From: Bacteroidales bacterium | GTDB taxonomy: Bacteria > Bacteroidota > Bacteroidia > Bacteroidales > VadinHA17 | Direction: 5' to 3' | Length of the DNA stretch: 64,000 bases | Assembly: GCA_022865305.1 (NCBI GenBank) | Contig: JALHSP010000157.1 | Coordinates: forward strand, 79,303-143,302 | Shown: positions 1 through 9,103 of the stretch, one piece after another | How positions within the stretch are numbered: the first letter of the stretch is position 1 | Layout: each line of letters begins with the position of its first letter | Position numbers and translations under genes: made by a program | The notes under the pieces: generated by a model | The model's input: the letters and a program-made list of their open reading frames with translations, nothing else | Told to the model about the DNA's origin: nothing | The model's database searches: none

Positions 1-20
1 TTATAGTCAAAATAATTAAA

Positions 21-2390
21 ATGTTAAAAAACTACCTGAAAGCAGCACTGCGGTTCCTGAAACATAACAAAGTATTTGCAGGGATCAATATAATGGGACT
101 TTCCATAGCACTGGCCGCTTCGTTCATTATTCTGCTTTATGTAATTAACGAGCTCAGCTATAACCACTGTCACAAAAACAGGAAGAGTGTTTACAGGGTT
201 CTAAATTATTATAAGGATTTCAACCAGATAATGGCAGGTACTCCATATGTTTTGGCTTCTGCTCTGAAAGATGAATTCCCCCAGGTAATAAAAGCCGCCA
301 ATGCAAGACCCACAAGTTTCCAATTAAAACTTGGGGAGGAAATAATCACTGTCAGGCCAGCTATGGCTGCGGAATCTGATATTTTCGACATATTCACCAT
401 TCCGTTGACAGGCGGCTCCCCAGGCAAGAATCTTCTTGATGAAATGAACTCTCTTGTTCTTTCCAGTGAGCTGGCTGAAAGATTATTCCCGAATGAGAAT
501 CCTGTCGGAAAAGAGATAATCGGACTGGCAAACAACAAGGAAACTCTGTTCATTGTAAAGGGAGTGTTTGAAGATATCCCGGTAAACTCAACCTTCAGGG
601 CTCAATGTTTTATTAACAGCAGGTGGACTCTCGATCCAATAAATGAGTCATTTAAGGTAACAAATGCAGATGTCAACTGGACGTTTGACTTCTGGAATAC
701 ATGGATACTTCTGGCAAAAGGCACTGATCCGGGCGAATTTGAAAAACAATTCAGAGCATTCGAGAAAAAAAATATAAGCGAAGATCCGCATAACAACTAT
801 TCACTTCAAAACCTGTCGGATGTATATTTAGATTCTGAAAATGTTGCAAATACAGGAGTCAAAGGCAATATAAAAAATGTAAGGTTGTTTTCATTGATCG
901 CTTTCCTGATTGTCCTGGTCGCCGCAATAAATTATATAATTCTTTCAACCGCTGTTTCTTCTTCAAGAGGGAAAGAAATAGGGATCCGGAAAACATTCGG
1001 AGCTTATAATGATAACATCAGAAAGCAATTGCTGAGCGAATCAGTTCTCCTCGTACTTCTTGTACTGCCAGTTGCACTTGTTTTAACCTGGTTTGCACTT
1101 CCTGTTGCTGGCAGGCTTTTCCAGACGAGGCTTAATATTATCTCTTCCAATATCCTGGCATATATCTCTGTTTACCTTGTAGTTACAATATTAATTGGCT
1201 TTTTTTCGGGTATTTACACTTCATCCTACCTCTCCCGGCTGAAGGTAATGGATATTCTGAAAAACATTATACAAACAGGCAAAAGGAAACAGGCATTGAG
1301 ATCATCCCTGATTATTATTCAACTGGTGATCTTCTGCGCATTTGTTTCATGTACTCTTATCATCCGCTCACAATATAATTATGCACTGAAGAAGGATACC
1401 GGGCATTATACTAAAGACATTCTTATCGTTGAACTTGGCAGGAATTTTAAAGGTTATTCCGCTTTTATCAATAGTATAAAATTGAGTCCCAATGTTATAA
1501 TGGCGGCAGGAGTTATGAATGGTCTTCCGATGCTTGGTTCAATGTCGACAATGTACCCTCATTTCCGGGAACCGGAAACGAAAATAAAGGTTGAGGGACT
1601 TGCAGTTGATTATAATTTTATAAAGACAATGGGAATACCGGTTATCGCAGGCCGTGAGTTCTCTGAGGAGTTTGGAAGCGACCTCACCCAGTCGGTTATT
1701 CTGAATGAAACAGCAGTCAAGGCACTGGGAATTAGCGATCCGGTCGGACAAAAACTAGGTAGCCAGAATATAATTGGTGTTGTTAAAGATTTTAATCTGC
1801 ATTCCATCCATACTGATATTCCTCCTCTTTCAATAGACATGACAGACCGGTATATCCAGCAGGTGGCTGTTCATTATAAACCGGAAACTCTGAACAATAT
1901 ATTGCCATTTATTGAAGCTGAATGGAAAAAAGCTGCTCCCGACAGGCCATTCCAGTACTCAACAATAGAGTCACTTATTGAGAGTCTCTATTCATCAGAG
2001 AAGAACTTAAGCACTATCGTGTCAATATTTGCCCTCTTCACTTTGTTAATAGCAGCATTTGGATTGTTCGGACTTGTTCTTTTCATTGGAAGATCGAGAA
2101 CGAAGGAGATAGGTATTAAAAAGGTTTTCGGCAGCTCGGGGAAAGCCATTATTTATTCCTTCCTGCGGGCAAACATTGTTCTTGTATTTATCGCTTCTCT
2201 CATTTCAGTTCCGGTAACAATATACTTCATGACTAAATGGCTGAATAATTATTCGTACAAAACAGCCATCTCACCCTGGGTGTTCTTAATAGCCTTTGTT
2301 ATTTCTGCATTCGTCGTTATAGCTACTGTCTTCTTCCATTCTTACAAGGCATCGAGGACAAATCCGGTAAAAGCGCTGAGATACGAATAA
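21..2390 (+). CDS. FtsX/MacB-family ABC transporter permease (1 of 4)
   Basis: This is a 789-aa inner-membrane protein with the layout of large Bacteroidota FtsX/MacB-type permeases. It has an N-terminal TM helix (about residues 17-40), a large periplasmic MacB_PCD-like domain, three TM helices near 290-410, a second TM anchor near 430, a second periplasmic domain, and three C-terminal TM helices near 670-780. FtsX-type motifs such as GKEIGIRKTFGA and TKEIGIKKVFGS precede the two TM bundles. The protein ends in NPVKALRYE, a tail the other three permeases share in slightly varied form. Such permeases normally work with a LolD/MacB-type ATPase in lipoprotein, lipid or peptide export; no ATPase is visible in the window. 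The ATG at 21 is preceded by an AT-rich stretch and fits the conserved MLKNYLKAALR start. The substrate is unknown. Confidence 0.88.
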   Translation: MLKNYLKAALRFLKHNKVFAGINIMGLSIALAASFIILLYVINELSYNHCHKNRKSVYRVLNYYKDFNQIMAGTPYVLASALKDEFPQVIKAANARPTSFQLKLGEEIITVRPAMAAESDIFDIFTIPLTGGSPGKNLLDEMNSLVLSSELAERLFPNENPVGKEIIGLANNKETLFIVKGVFEDIPVNSTFRAQCFINSRWTLDPINESFKVTNADVNWTFDFWNTWILLAKGTDPGEFEKQFRAFEKKNISEDPHNNYSLQNLSDVYLDSENVANTGVKGNIKNVRLFSLIAFLIVLVAAINYIILSTAVSSSRGKEIGIRKTFGAYNDNIRKQLLSESVLLVLLVLPVALVLTWFALPVAGRLFQTRLNIISSNILAYISVYLVVTILIGFFSGIYTSSYLSRLKVMDILKNIIQTGKRKQALRSSLIIIQLVIFCAFVSCTLIIRSQYNYALKKDTGHYTKDILIVELGRNFKGYSAFINSIKLSPNVIMAAGVMNGLPMLGSMSTMYPHFREPETKIKVEGLAVDYNFIKTMGIPVIAGREFSEEFGSDLTQSVILNETAVKALGISDPVGQKLGSQNIIGVVKDFNLHSIHTDIPPLSIDMTDRYIQQVAVHYKPETLNNILPFIEAEWKKAAPDRPFQYSTIESLIESLYSSEKNLSTIVSIFALFTLLIAAFGLFGLVLFIGRSRTKEIGIKKVFGSSGKAIIYSFLRANIVLVFIASLISVPVTIYFMTKWLNNYSYKTAISPWVFLIAFVISAFVVIATVFFHSYKASRTNPVKALRYE

Positions 2391-2472
2391 TCCACCCCCC
2401 AACCCCCAAAATGGGGGGCTTTGAATAAGGTAAGGCTTGGGAAGTCCCCCATTTTGGGGGGGTGGGGGGTTG
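2391..2472. repeat. GC-rich inverted repeat between permease genes
   Basis: Two arms of about 27 nt, rich in C runs then G runs (CCCCCAAAATGGGGGG type), lie in inverted orientation at roughly 2391-2418 and 2445-2472. They start at the stop codon of the first permease. The structure could act as a transcript stabiliser or attenuator between operon genes, or be a REP-like intergenic repeat. It lacks a clear U-run, so a simple terminator is less likely. Confidence 0.75.
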
Positions 2473-2521
2473 ACAGAGGCGGGATTGAGAAGAGAAGGAT
2501 TTTAGTATAAATCAAGAAAAG

Positions 2522-4939
2522 ATGGTTCAACATTATCTGAAAATTGCCCTGAGAAACCAGTTGAAGAGCAGGTTCTTTTCTGTTATAAATATAACAGGGC
2601 TTGCTATTGGAATGGCAGTATCGGTACTGATATTAAACTATGTCAGTTTTGAATTCAGTTTTGATAAAATGCATTCACAACGCGACAGGATCTACCGTGT
2701 TGAAAGCCGGTTTTACGAGGGTAATGTCATTACAGACGACTGGGCAACAAGTTCATTTGGTTATGGCAGTGCAATAAGCCGCGAAATGACCGGAATTGAG
2801 GATTTTGTGCGTATTGGAATTCAGAACCCGGAACAAACAGTCTCCTATAAGGATGAGCGGTCACGCGAAACCGGTATTGCATATACCGGACCTGCATTTT
2901 TTTCGGTTTTTGATTTTAAACTGAAAAAAGGAGCTGCCAATGACCAGCTTTTAAGGCCGCGTACAGTAGTAATTTCTGAAGCTGTTGCCAGAAGGTTTTT
3001 CAAGGAGGAAGATCCTCTGGGGAAAGCATTAACCTTTGCATCAGGGGCCAGCTTTGTTGATTGTGAGGTGACAGGAATTATTAAAGATTTTCCCCAGAAT
3101 TCACATATCCGTTTTAATTACCTCATATCCTATGAAACACTGCCAAACTATATGAAAGAATTCTGGTATCTCCATGAAGCATATACTTACCTTCTTCTTT
3201 CGCCCGGGGTAAATCCTGCGAATATTGAGGCTGGATTTCCGGCTATGGCCGAAAAGTACAAAACACGTGATGCCTTAAGGAATAAGACATGGGCAGTTTC
3301 ACTGGTGCCTCTGGAGAGTATACACCTTAATCCTCAAAAACAATATGAAAAGGAAATCAAGGGAAATAAGAGCTCACTTGTTACTCTGATAGTGATTGCA
3401 ATAGTAATTCTGCTGACTGCATGGATCAATTACATAAACCTTACAACAGCACGTTCTATGGAACGGGCAAAAGATATTGGTTTACGTAAAGTCGTCGGGG
3501 CATCACAAAAAGAGCTGATTTACCAGTTTATTACTGAGTCATGGCTGGTAAATCTCACATCTGCACTTCTTGCTATTATCTTTGTGATACTCCTTAAACC
3601 TGTATTCAACAGGGTCATAGATGAAAATATTGGTCTTTTTATTCTGACACAACCTGATTTCTGGTTATTCGCCACAGCATTTATCATTACAGGTATTATT
3701 CTTTCAGGCTTTTACCCTGCATTTATAATGTCGCGGATAAAGCCTGCAGAGATTATTAAAACCAACTATTTCATCTCCGGCTCAGCCGGCATCACCCGTC
3801 AGGTCCTGGTAATTTTCCAGTTTGCTGCCGCAATAATTCTCATCTGCGGTACTTTTATTGTATATAAACAGGTCAGGTTCATGGAGAAACAGGATCTCGG
3901 AGTAAACATAGACCAGACAATTGTCCTGAAATTCCCTGTCAGCAGGGAAGGACTAAATCAGAAAATCAATCTTTTTGCAGAGAATCTGGAAACAAAGCCA
4001 TTTGTAAAATCCGTATCCATAACCGGATCTGTTCCTGGTATGGAGGTTGCTTATTTTGCATCAAACCGCCTGCAGAGTGAAGGCAGTGAGCAGCACCGTC
4101 TTTATGAGATGCTTTCAGTGGATGAAAACTTTGTCAATACATTCGGCTTCAGGCTTCTGGCCGGACGTTCATTTCAGGAAGGATTTGGTAATGAAAGAGA
4201 AAATCTGCTGATTAATGAGGCAGCAATGTTGTATCTTAATATCAAAAAGCCTGAAGATGCAATAGGTAAAAAAGTTATGCTTGAAGGTGAAAATGAGCTG
4301 GTTACGATTATTGGTGTTGTGCAAAACTGGCACCAGCGTGGATTAGGGAATGTATATACACCAATAATGATCATAAGGAATGGCCGTCTGCGATGGGTTC
4401 CACCCAGGTTTTTTGCAATAAAAACTGCTGGAAATAATTACGATGAGATAATCAGAGTATTAAAAGAGAGGTGGAATTCTTATTTTCCTGAAGCAAGCTT
4501 TGACTATTTTTTTCTTGACCAGTATTTTGACAGTCAGTACAAGACTGACAGAAGATTTGGGAAAATTGTGGCAATTTTTACCGGACTTGCATTTTTCATC
4601 TCCATTCTTGGATTATGGGCTCTTACTGTCCTCAGTGTATCAAAAAAAGTGAAGGAGGTGGGGATCAGAAAAATATTTGGAGCACACTCATTGAATATCA
4701 TTTACAATTTTTCAAGAGAGATAATGATTCTGATTTTAATTGCTTTTATAATCGCTATCCCGGTTTCACTTGTGGTTATGAAAAACTGGCTGCTTAATTA
4801 CGCTTTCCGGACTGATATCGGATTATGGATTTATGTTGTTGGAGGGATAATTACATTGATGATTGCCATGATCACCGTTGGCTGGCAAAGCTGGCGGGCA
4901 GCAACAAGGAATCCTGTCGAAGCATTACGTTATGAATAG
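2522..4939 (+). CDS. FtsX/MacB-family ABC transporter permease (2 of 4)
   Basis: This 805-aa paralogue of the first permease has the same plan: N-terminal TM helix, periplasmic domain, FtsX TM bundle preceded by KDIGLRKVVGA, second periplasmic domain, and C-terminal FtsX bundle preceded by KEVGIRKIFGA. It ends RNPVEALRYE. The start MVQHYLKIALRNQLK matches the amphipathic start seen in its neighbours. It lies 131 nt after the first permease, beyond the GC-rich inverted repeat, and 15 nt before the third, so genes 2 and 3 are almost certainly co-transcribed. Without an ATPase next to it the complex partners are unknown. It could be a sensor-linked peptide or lipid exporter permease; the family is broad. 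Confidence 0.88.
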   Translation: MVQHYLKIALRNQLKSRFFSVINITGLAIGMAVSVLILNYVSFEFSFDKMHSQRDRIYRVESRFYEGNVITDDWATSSFGYGSAISREMTGIEDFVRIGIQNPEQTVSYKDERSRETGIAYTGPAFFSVFDFKLKKGAANDQLLRPRTVVISEAVARRFFKEEDPLGKALTFASGASFVDCEVTGIIKDFPQNSHIRFNYLISYETLPNYMKEFWYLHEAYTYLLLSPGVNPANIEAGFPAMAEKYKTRDALRNKTWAVSLVPLESIHLNPQKQYEKEIKGNKSSLVTLIVIAIVILLTAWINYINLTTARSMERAKDIGLRKVVGASQKELIYQFITESWLVNLTSALLAIIFVILLKPVFNRVIDENIGLFILTQPDFWLFATAFIITGIILSGFYPAFIMSRIKPAEIIKTNYFISGSAGITRQVLVIFQFAAAIILICGTFIVYKQVRFMEKQDLGVNIDQTIVLKFPVSREGLNQKINLFAENLETKPFVKSVSITGSVPGMEVAYFASNRLQSEGSEQHRLYEMLSVDENFVNTFGFRLLAGRSFQEGFGNERENLLINEAAMLYLNIKKPEDAIGKKVMLEGENELVTIIGVVQNWHQRGLGNVYTPIMIIRNGRLRWVPPRFFAIKTAGNNYDEIIRVLKERWNSYFPEASFDYFFLDQYFDSQYKTDRRFGKIVAIFTGLAFFISILGLWALTVLSVSKKVKEVGIRKIFGAHSLNIIYNFSREIMILILIAFIIAIPVSLVVMKNWLLNYAFRTDIGLWIYVVGGIITLMIAMITVGWQSWRAATRNPVEALRYE

Positions 4940-4954
4940 AAAATAAAAAAAGTC

Positions 4955-7357
4955 ATGCTCAGAAACTATCTTAACTTAACCATCAGGAACCTGAAGTCAA
5001 ACAAAGGATATTTCATCATTAATCTTTTGGGATTAACCATTGGGATTACCTTGTTTATTTTTATTGTGTTATGGATAAAAGCAGAAACTTCATACGATAA
5101 GTTTCACAAGAATGCCAATAACATTTACAGGGTAGATTATCTTCTATACGAAGAAGGTATTCTTGAACAGCATTCTGCATCAGGATCAACCGGTGTTGGG
5201 AAAGAGATAAAAAACATGTTTCCTGAAGTTGAAGGTTATACACGGTTTTATCGTACGGAAAGTCTTGTAAAGTACGGGGATAAAACCTTTAAGGAAAGAA
5301 ACATCTTATATGCACAATCATCTTTTTTTAATCTCTTTTCATTTCCGCTTGTAGAGGGGAAACCGGATTCCAACCTTCTCGCTATTAATCATGCCGTTAT
5401 TACAGAGGAAACCGCCCGGAAATATTTCGGCGATGAAAATCCAATTGGAAAAATGATCACTCTTGATGGGGCAAGTGATTTTGAGGTGACAGGAATTGTT
5501 AAATCAATACCTGCAAATTCTCACTTTAAGTTTGATATTCTGGTATCATATGAAAATCTTATTAAGAGCTCAAGATATTGGGATAATTCATGGGTGAGTG
5601 AAAGGGTTTATACTTACATTCTTCTTACCCCGGGAGCAGATGCTGAAGCATTACAGGCAAAGTTACCCCAGATACCCGAAACCTTCATTGGGAAATTTAT
5701 GAAGGAAGCATTCTTCCTGCTGGAATATAGATTAGTAAAGCTTACTGATATTCATTTACATTCATCTGTCAGTAACGAATTAGAGGTCAACGGCAGTTAT
5801 CGCGGTGTGGTTTCCCTGGGTATTATTGCCTGCCTTGTATTGCTGATCGCATTTATCAATTACATCAATCTGGCTACATCACGTTCAATTGAAAGAGCTC
5901 ATGAAGTAGGTATCCGCAAAGTAACCGGAGCACTTAAAAAAGACCTTGTTTTCCAGTTTTTAACAGAATCAGCATTATTGAACCTGATTGCACTGATAGT
6001 AAGTCTGACCGGTGTCTTTCTATTGCTTCCTTTCTTTAAACAGGTAATGCAAAGCCCGCTTCAGATAGATTATCTGATCGTTATACTTCTCTTCATTCTC
6101 CTTCTGGTATCGGGATCATTATTCACGGGATTGCTTCCTGCGATATACATTTCACGGTTTGCACCCGGACTCGTTTTAAAAGGGAAAAATCCAACCGGTT
6201 CCGTATGGATAAGCCGGCTTAAGAATTATCTAGTGGTTTTCCAGTTCACAATTTCTGTTATTCTGATTATTGGCACAATCACTATTTACCGTCAGGTTAA
6301 TTTCATGCGCAATCACGATCTGGGCTTTGATATCGAAGGGTTACTGGTTCTTGATGGTCCGCGGATACTCAGGGCAAATACATATGAATCATACATGAAC
6401 AGCCTGGAATCATTCAAAAATGAAATAGTAGCCCAATCTGTGGTCAGCAGCATTACAGGCTCCTCAAGTGTGCCCGGTACAGAAATCAAAAACTCGCGTG
6501 TTTTCGGGATTCCAGTAGAGGGGCGTAACACTGAAAAAAAGATTGAATTGTATTATGTAGATGATCATTTCTTTGACACTTACGGTTTGACTTTACTTGC
6601 AGGAAATAATTTTGAAGCAACTATAAAGGAAGAGACTAATAAAATTATACTAAATGAATCTGCACTTCCTTATTTTGGTTTTGAAGATCCTGAAAGTACC
6701 ATTGGAAAAATTTTAAGAGGAGGCAACCAGGAGGTCACAATAAAAGGCATTGTTAATGATTTCAATCAGCAATCACTGAAAGAATTGCCCCGACCGATAG
6801 CATTTTTTAATCAACCAGCAAATATATTTTATACCATTAAAACCAATATGACAGGTATAGATCAGCTTCTACCGGAGCTGGAAAAGATATGGAATACACA
6901 CTACCCGGGTAATCCCTTCAATTATTTTTTTCTGGACGATTTTTATGATGAACAATATCGGGCAGACCAGCGTTTCAGCGGATTATTCCTGGCAAGTTCC
7001 ATACTGGCGATAATCATAGCCTGCCTTGGTTTATCAGGTTTATCAGCCTATTCCATTTCGCGGCGCACCAAGGAAATCGGCATCCGCAGGACAAATGGCG
7101 CCAGGATCGCCCAGGTGATGGTTTTATTGAATAAAGATTTTGTGAAATGGGTAGTGATCGCAATTGTGATTGCGTCTCCGGTTGCCTGGTTTGTCATGGA
7201 TAAATGGTTACAGAACTTTGCTTACAGGATAGGAATAAGCTGGTGGATCTTTGTACTTTCCGGGGCGATTGCAGTGGCCATCGCTTTAATTACAGTAAGC
7301 TGGCAAAGCTGGAAAGCTGCAGTAAAAAATCCTGTCGAAACCCTCAGATATGAGTAA
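4955..7357 (+). CDS. FtsX/MacB-family ABC transporter permease (3 of 4)
   Basis: This 800-aa inner-membrane permease has two FtsX-type TM bundles, flagged by HEVGIRKVTGA and KEIGIRRTNGA, and two periplasmic domains. The terminal motif is KNPVETLRYE. It starts 15 nt after gene 2 with MLRNYLNLTIRNLK, consistent with tight operon spacing. Repeated tandem copies of such permeases are common in Bacteroidota and probably arise by gene duplication. Sequence divergence between the copies is high outside the FtsX motifs, which suggests old duplication rather than recent amplification. Confidence 0.88.
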   Translation: MLRNYLNLTIRNLKSNKGYFIINLLGLTIGITLFIFIVLWIKAETSYDKFHKNANNIYRVDYLLYEEGILEQHSASGSTGVGKEIKNMFPEVEGYTRFYRTESLVKYGDKTFKERNILYAQSSFFNLFSFPLVEGKPDSNLLAINHAVITEETARKYFGDENPIGKMITLDGASDFEVTGIVKSIPANSHFKFDILVSYENLIKSSRYWDNSWVSERVYTYILLTPGADAEALQAKLPQIPETFIGKFMKEAFFLLEYRLVKLTDIHLHSSVSNELEVNGSYRGVVSLGIIACLVLLIAFINYINLATSRSIERAHEVGIRKVTGALKKDLVFQFLTESALLNLIALIVSLTGVFLLLPFFKQVMQSPLQIDYLIVILLFILLLVSGSLFTGLLPAIYISRFAPGLVLKGKNPTGSVWISRLKNYLVVFQFTISVILIIGTITIYRQVNFMRNHDLGFDIEGLLVLDGPRILRANTYESYMNSLESFKNEIVAQSVVSSITGSSSVPGTEIKNSRVFGIPVEGRNTEKKIELYYVDDHFFDTYGLTLLAGNNFEATIKEETNKIILNESALPYFGFEDPESTIGKILRGGNQEVTIKGIVNDFNQQSLKELPRPIAFFNQPANIFYTIKTNMTGIDQLLPELEKIWNTHYPGNPFNYFFLDDFYDEQYRADQRFSGLFLASSILAIIIACLGLSGLSAYSISRRTKEIGIRRTNGARIAQVMVLLNKDFVKWVVIAIVIASPVAWFVMDKWLQNFAYRIGISWWIFVLSGAIAVAIALITVSWQSWKAAVKNPVETLRYE

Positions 7358-7426
7358 TGATGAATTTTTATAATGTATCAATTGCCGTTAGCTTCAGCCA
7401 GCGGATAAGGGTGAATTAACTACCAT

Positions 7427-7441
7427 TTTTTGTCACAAAAA
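7427..7441. promoter_or_regulatory. short palindrome upstream of beta-propeller lipoprotein gene
   Basis: A perfect 7+1+7 palindrome, TTTTTGTCACAAAAA, lies 27 nt before the ATG of the first propeller lipoprotein, in the 111-nt gap after permease 3. It could be an operator or a weak hairpin. Position and symmetry are the only evidence. Confidence 0.3.
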
Positions 7442-7468
7442 TCAGTTTCGTTAGTCATACACAGTTAG

Positions 7469-9028
7469 ATGAAGTTAAATAATACAAAACTTGACTACTC
7501 TGGGGAACATGGTAGTATTGTAAAATACTTACCATCTCTTAGTTGTCTGTTATATTTGTTGATTCTTCTGAATTTAATTACTGGGGTTTCCTGCCATCGC
7601 AACCGCCTCAGGACAAACGAAAAAGATTTAGCTCAGGAGATCCGGATTCAGGAGAACAAGAATAAGGAATCCGGTTTAAATGTTGGTGAGAATAAATCCG
7701 GGATTACAGGAAACAGTTTTTCAAGCACAATCCGGAAAAAGGAGATCAGGAAAGTCGATCCTCAGCGACCGCCTGTACTTATCCAATTACCCGGGGAACA
7801 GGATAATGCCAGGAAATTCAAACTCTCTGATATAGCTGCTTCTGTAAGATATGTAAAACTTGAAACTCCTCCCGACACAATTCTTTTAAATGATCCTTTC
7901 TTCTTCCGCAATAGCCTGATATCATCGATACATTCTGATGGGGAACGGATTATTTTCCAGGGATTGTTTGGTTTGACAAATTTTGATATGAATGGGAAAT
8001 ATATCGGGACTATCTGGAAAAACGAATCAGGAATAGAATTTTATAAAGGGAGTCCAGGAATGAGATTAAGTGACTTTTTCGGTATTCTGCCAAGTGTTCC
8101 TGTTTCACTTTTTGGCGATAATATATATTTCGATTTCAGTGACGGGCCTGCAAAAAATGGTCTGGTGATGAAGTATAAACCTCGTAAGGAAAGGCAGATT
8201 GAGGTACAATCACTGGAAGAACTGCCCGGACAGAGTATGATTCCTGGAGATACGCTGTTAGGCACACATAATTATTCGGTTGATCGATTTGAACGGATAT
8301 ATGGTATTGGTCCTGATTCCTGGGCGGGCATTAACAATAAATGGAATTCAGGGAAATCCGGAACATTGCTGGTCACGTATAACGACTCCGGGGACACAAT
8401 TTGCAGTTTTACGGATTATGAGCGTATTGTGGATTTTACAAAGAATTTATACCGGCGCCCTGTTGATCTGATAAGCTACCAGTCTGAAGGATTACTTACC
8501 ATAAAACCGGAGTATAATGACACTGTCTTCAGACTGGTAGGACCCGACAGGTTATTACCTGTTTATATAATTGATTTTGGTGGATTTAAAATCAGCTTCA
8601 AAGATGGTTTAGATCCTGATCTTGATTTGTCGGAAAAGTTAATGTTAAAATCTCTTAATGAAACAAGTGATTATTTATTAATCAGATATACCCAAAATAA
8701 TGATTCACCAAATAATGTGAGAAAGAATGCGGTAAAAGTTTATAATGTGCTGTTCAATAAGAAACGGGGGAAATTGTATCATCAGCCCGGTTTTACTCTT
8801 TTACCTGAAGGCATGCAAAATGATATTGACGAAGGGATGCCATTCTGGCCTGATTTCGTCACTCCACGGGGAGAAATGATGAAACTGGTTTCGGGGAAAA
8901 TAATAAAAGATTTCGTTACCTCTGAAGGATTTAAAATAGCAGCCATTTCTGATGAAAACAGGAGAAAGCAGGTTTCGATGGCAACAGGATTAAAGAATAC
9001 AGATATGATAATAATGATTGTAAAATGA
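7469..9028 (+). CDS. 6-bladed beta-propeller lipoprotein
   Basis: This is a 519-aa predicted lipoprotein. The hydrophobic leader ends in LITGVSC, a lipobox, followed by HRNRLRTNE. A charged linker (about residues 50-100) leads to a domain beginning FKLSDIAASVRYVKLET, the hallmark start of the 6-bladed beta-propeller (DUF5128-like) proteins of Bacteroidota. Those are periplasmic or outer-membrane lipoproteins of mostly unknown ligand. It shares the CHRNRL..TNE start and overall plan with the next gene, so the two are tandem paralogues. They sit between permeases 3 and 4, which suggests a functional link to the permease complex, but this is only context. Confidence 0.8.
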   Translation: MKLNNTKLDYSGEHGSIVKYLPSLSCLLYLLILLNLITGVSCHRNRLRTNEKDLAQEIRIQENKNKESGLNVGENKSGITGNSFSSTIRKKEIRKVDPQRPPVLIQLPGEQDNARKFKLSDIAASVRYVKLETPPDTILLNDPFFFRNSLISSIHSDGERIIFQGLFGLTNFDMNGKYIGTIWKNESGIEFYKGSPGMRLSDFFGILPSVPVSLFGDNIYFDFSDGPAKNGLVMKYKPRKERQIEVQSLEELPGQSMIPGDTLLGTHNYSVDRFERIYGIGPDSWAGINNKWNSGKSGTLLVTYNDSGDTICSFTDYERIVDFTKNLYRRPVDLISYQSEGLLTIKPEYNDTVFRLVGPDRLLPVYIIDFGGFKISFKDGLDPDLDLSEKLMLKSLNETSDYLLIRYTQNNDSPNNVRKNAVKVYNVLFNKKRGKLYHQPGFTLLPEGMQNDIDEGMPFWPDFVTPRGEMMKLVSGKIIKDFVTSEGFKIAAISDENRRKQVSMATGLKNTDMIIMIVK

Positions 9029-9033
9029 TAGGA

Positions 9034-9090
9034 AACCCCCTCTCCCTTCGGGCTTCTCCCCCCAGTGGGGGGAGAAAAAAAAAGGGGGTT
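9034..9090. repeat. GC-rich inverted repeat overlapping intergenic space
   Basis: The arms AACCCCC...TTCTCCCCCC and GGGGGGAGAA...GGGGGTT face each other around a 3-nt loop. The repeat resembles the one at 2391-2472 in base style, and a looser relative sits near 47811-47860. It occupies the gap between the two propeller lipoprotein genes. The ORF track starts the second gene inside this repeat at a GTG, which I reject as the start. Confidence 0.7.
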
Positions 9091-9103
9091 GAATAATAAA
9101 AGG

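Noticed and set aside
9065-9103. GTG start for the second propeller lipoprotein
   Set aside because: It lies in a GC-rich inverted repeat and would mask the lipoprotein signal starting at 9104.
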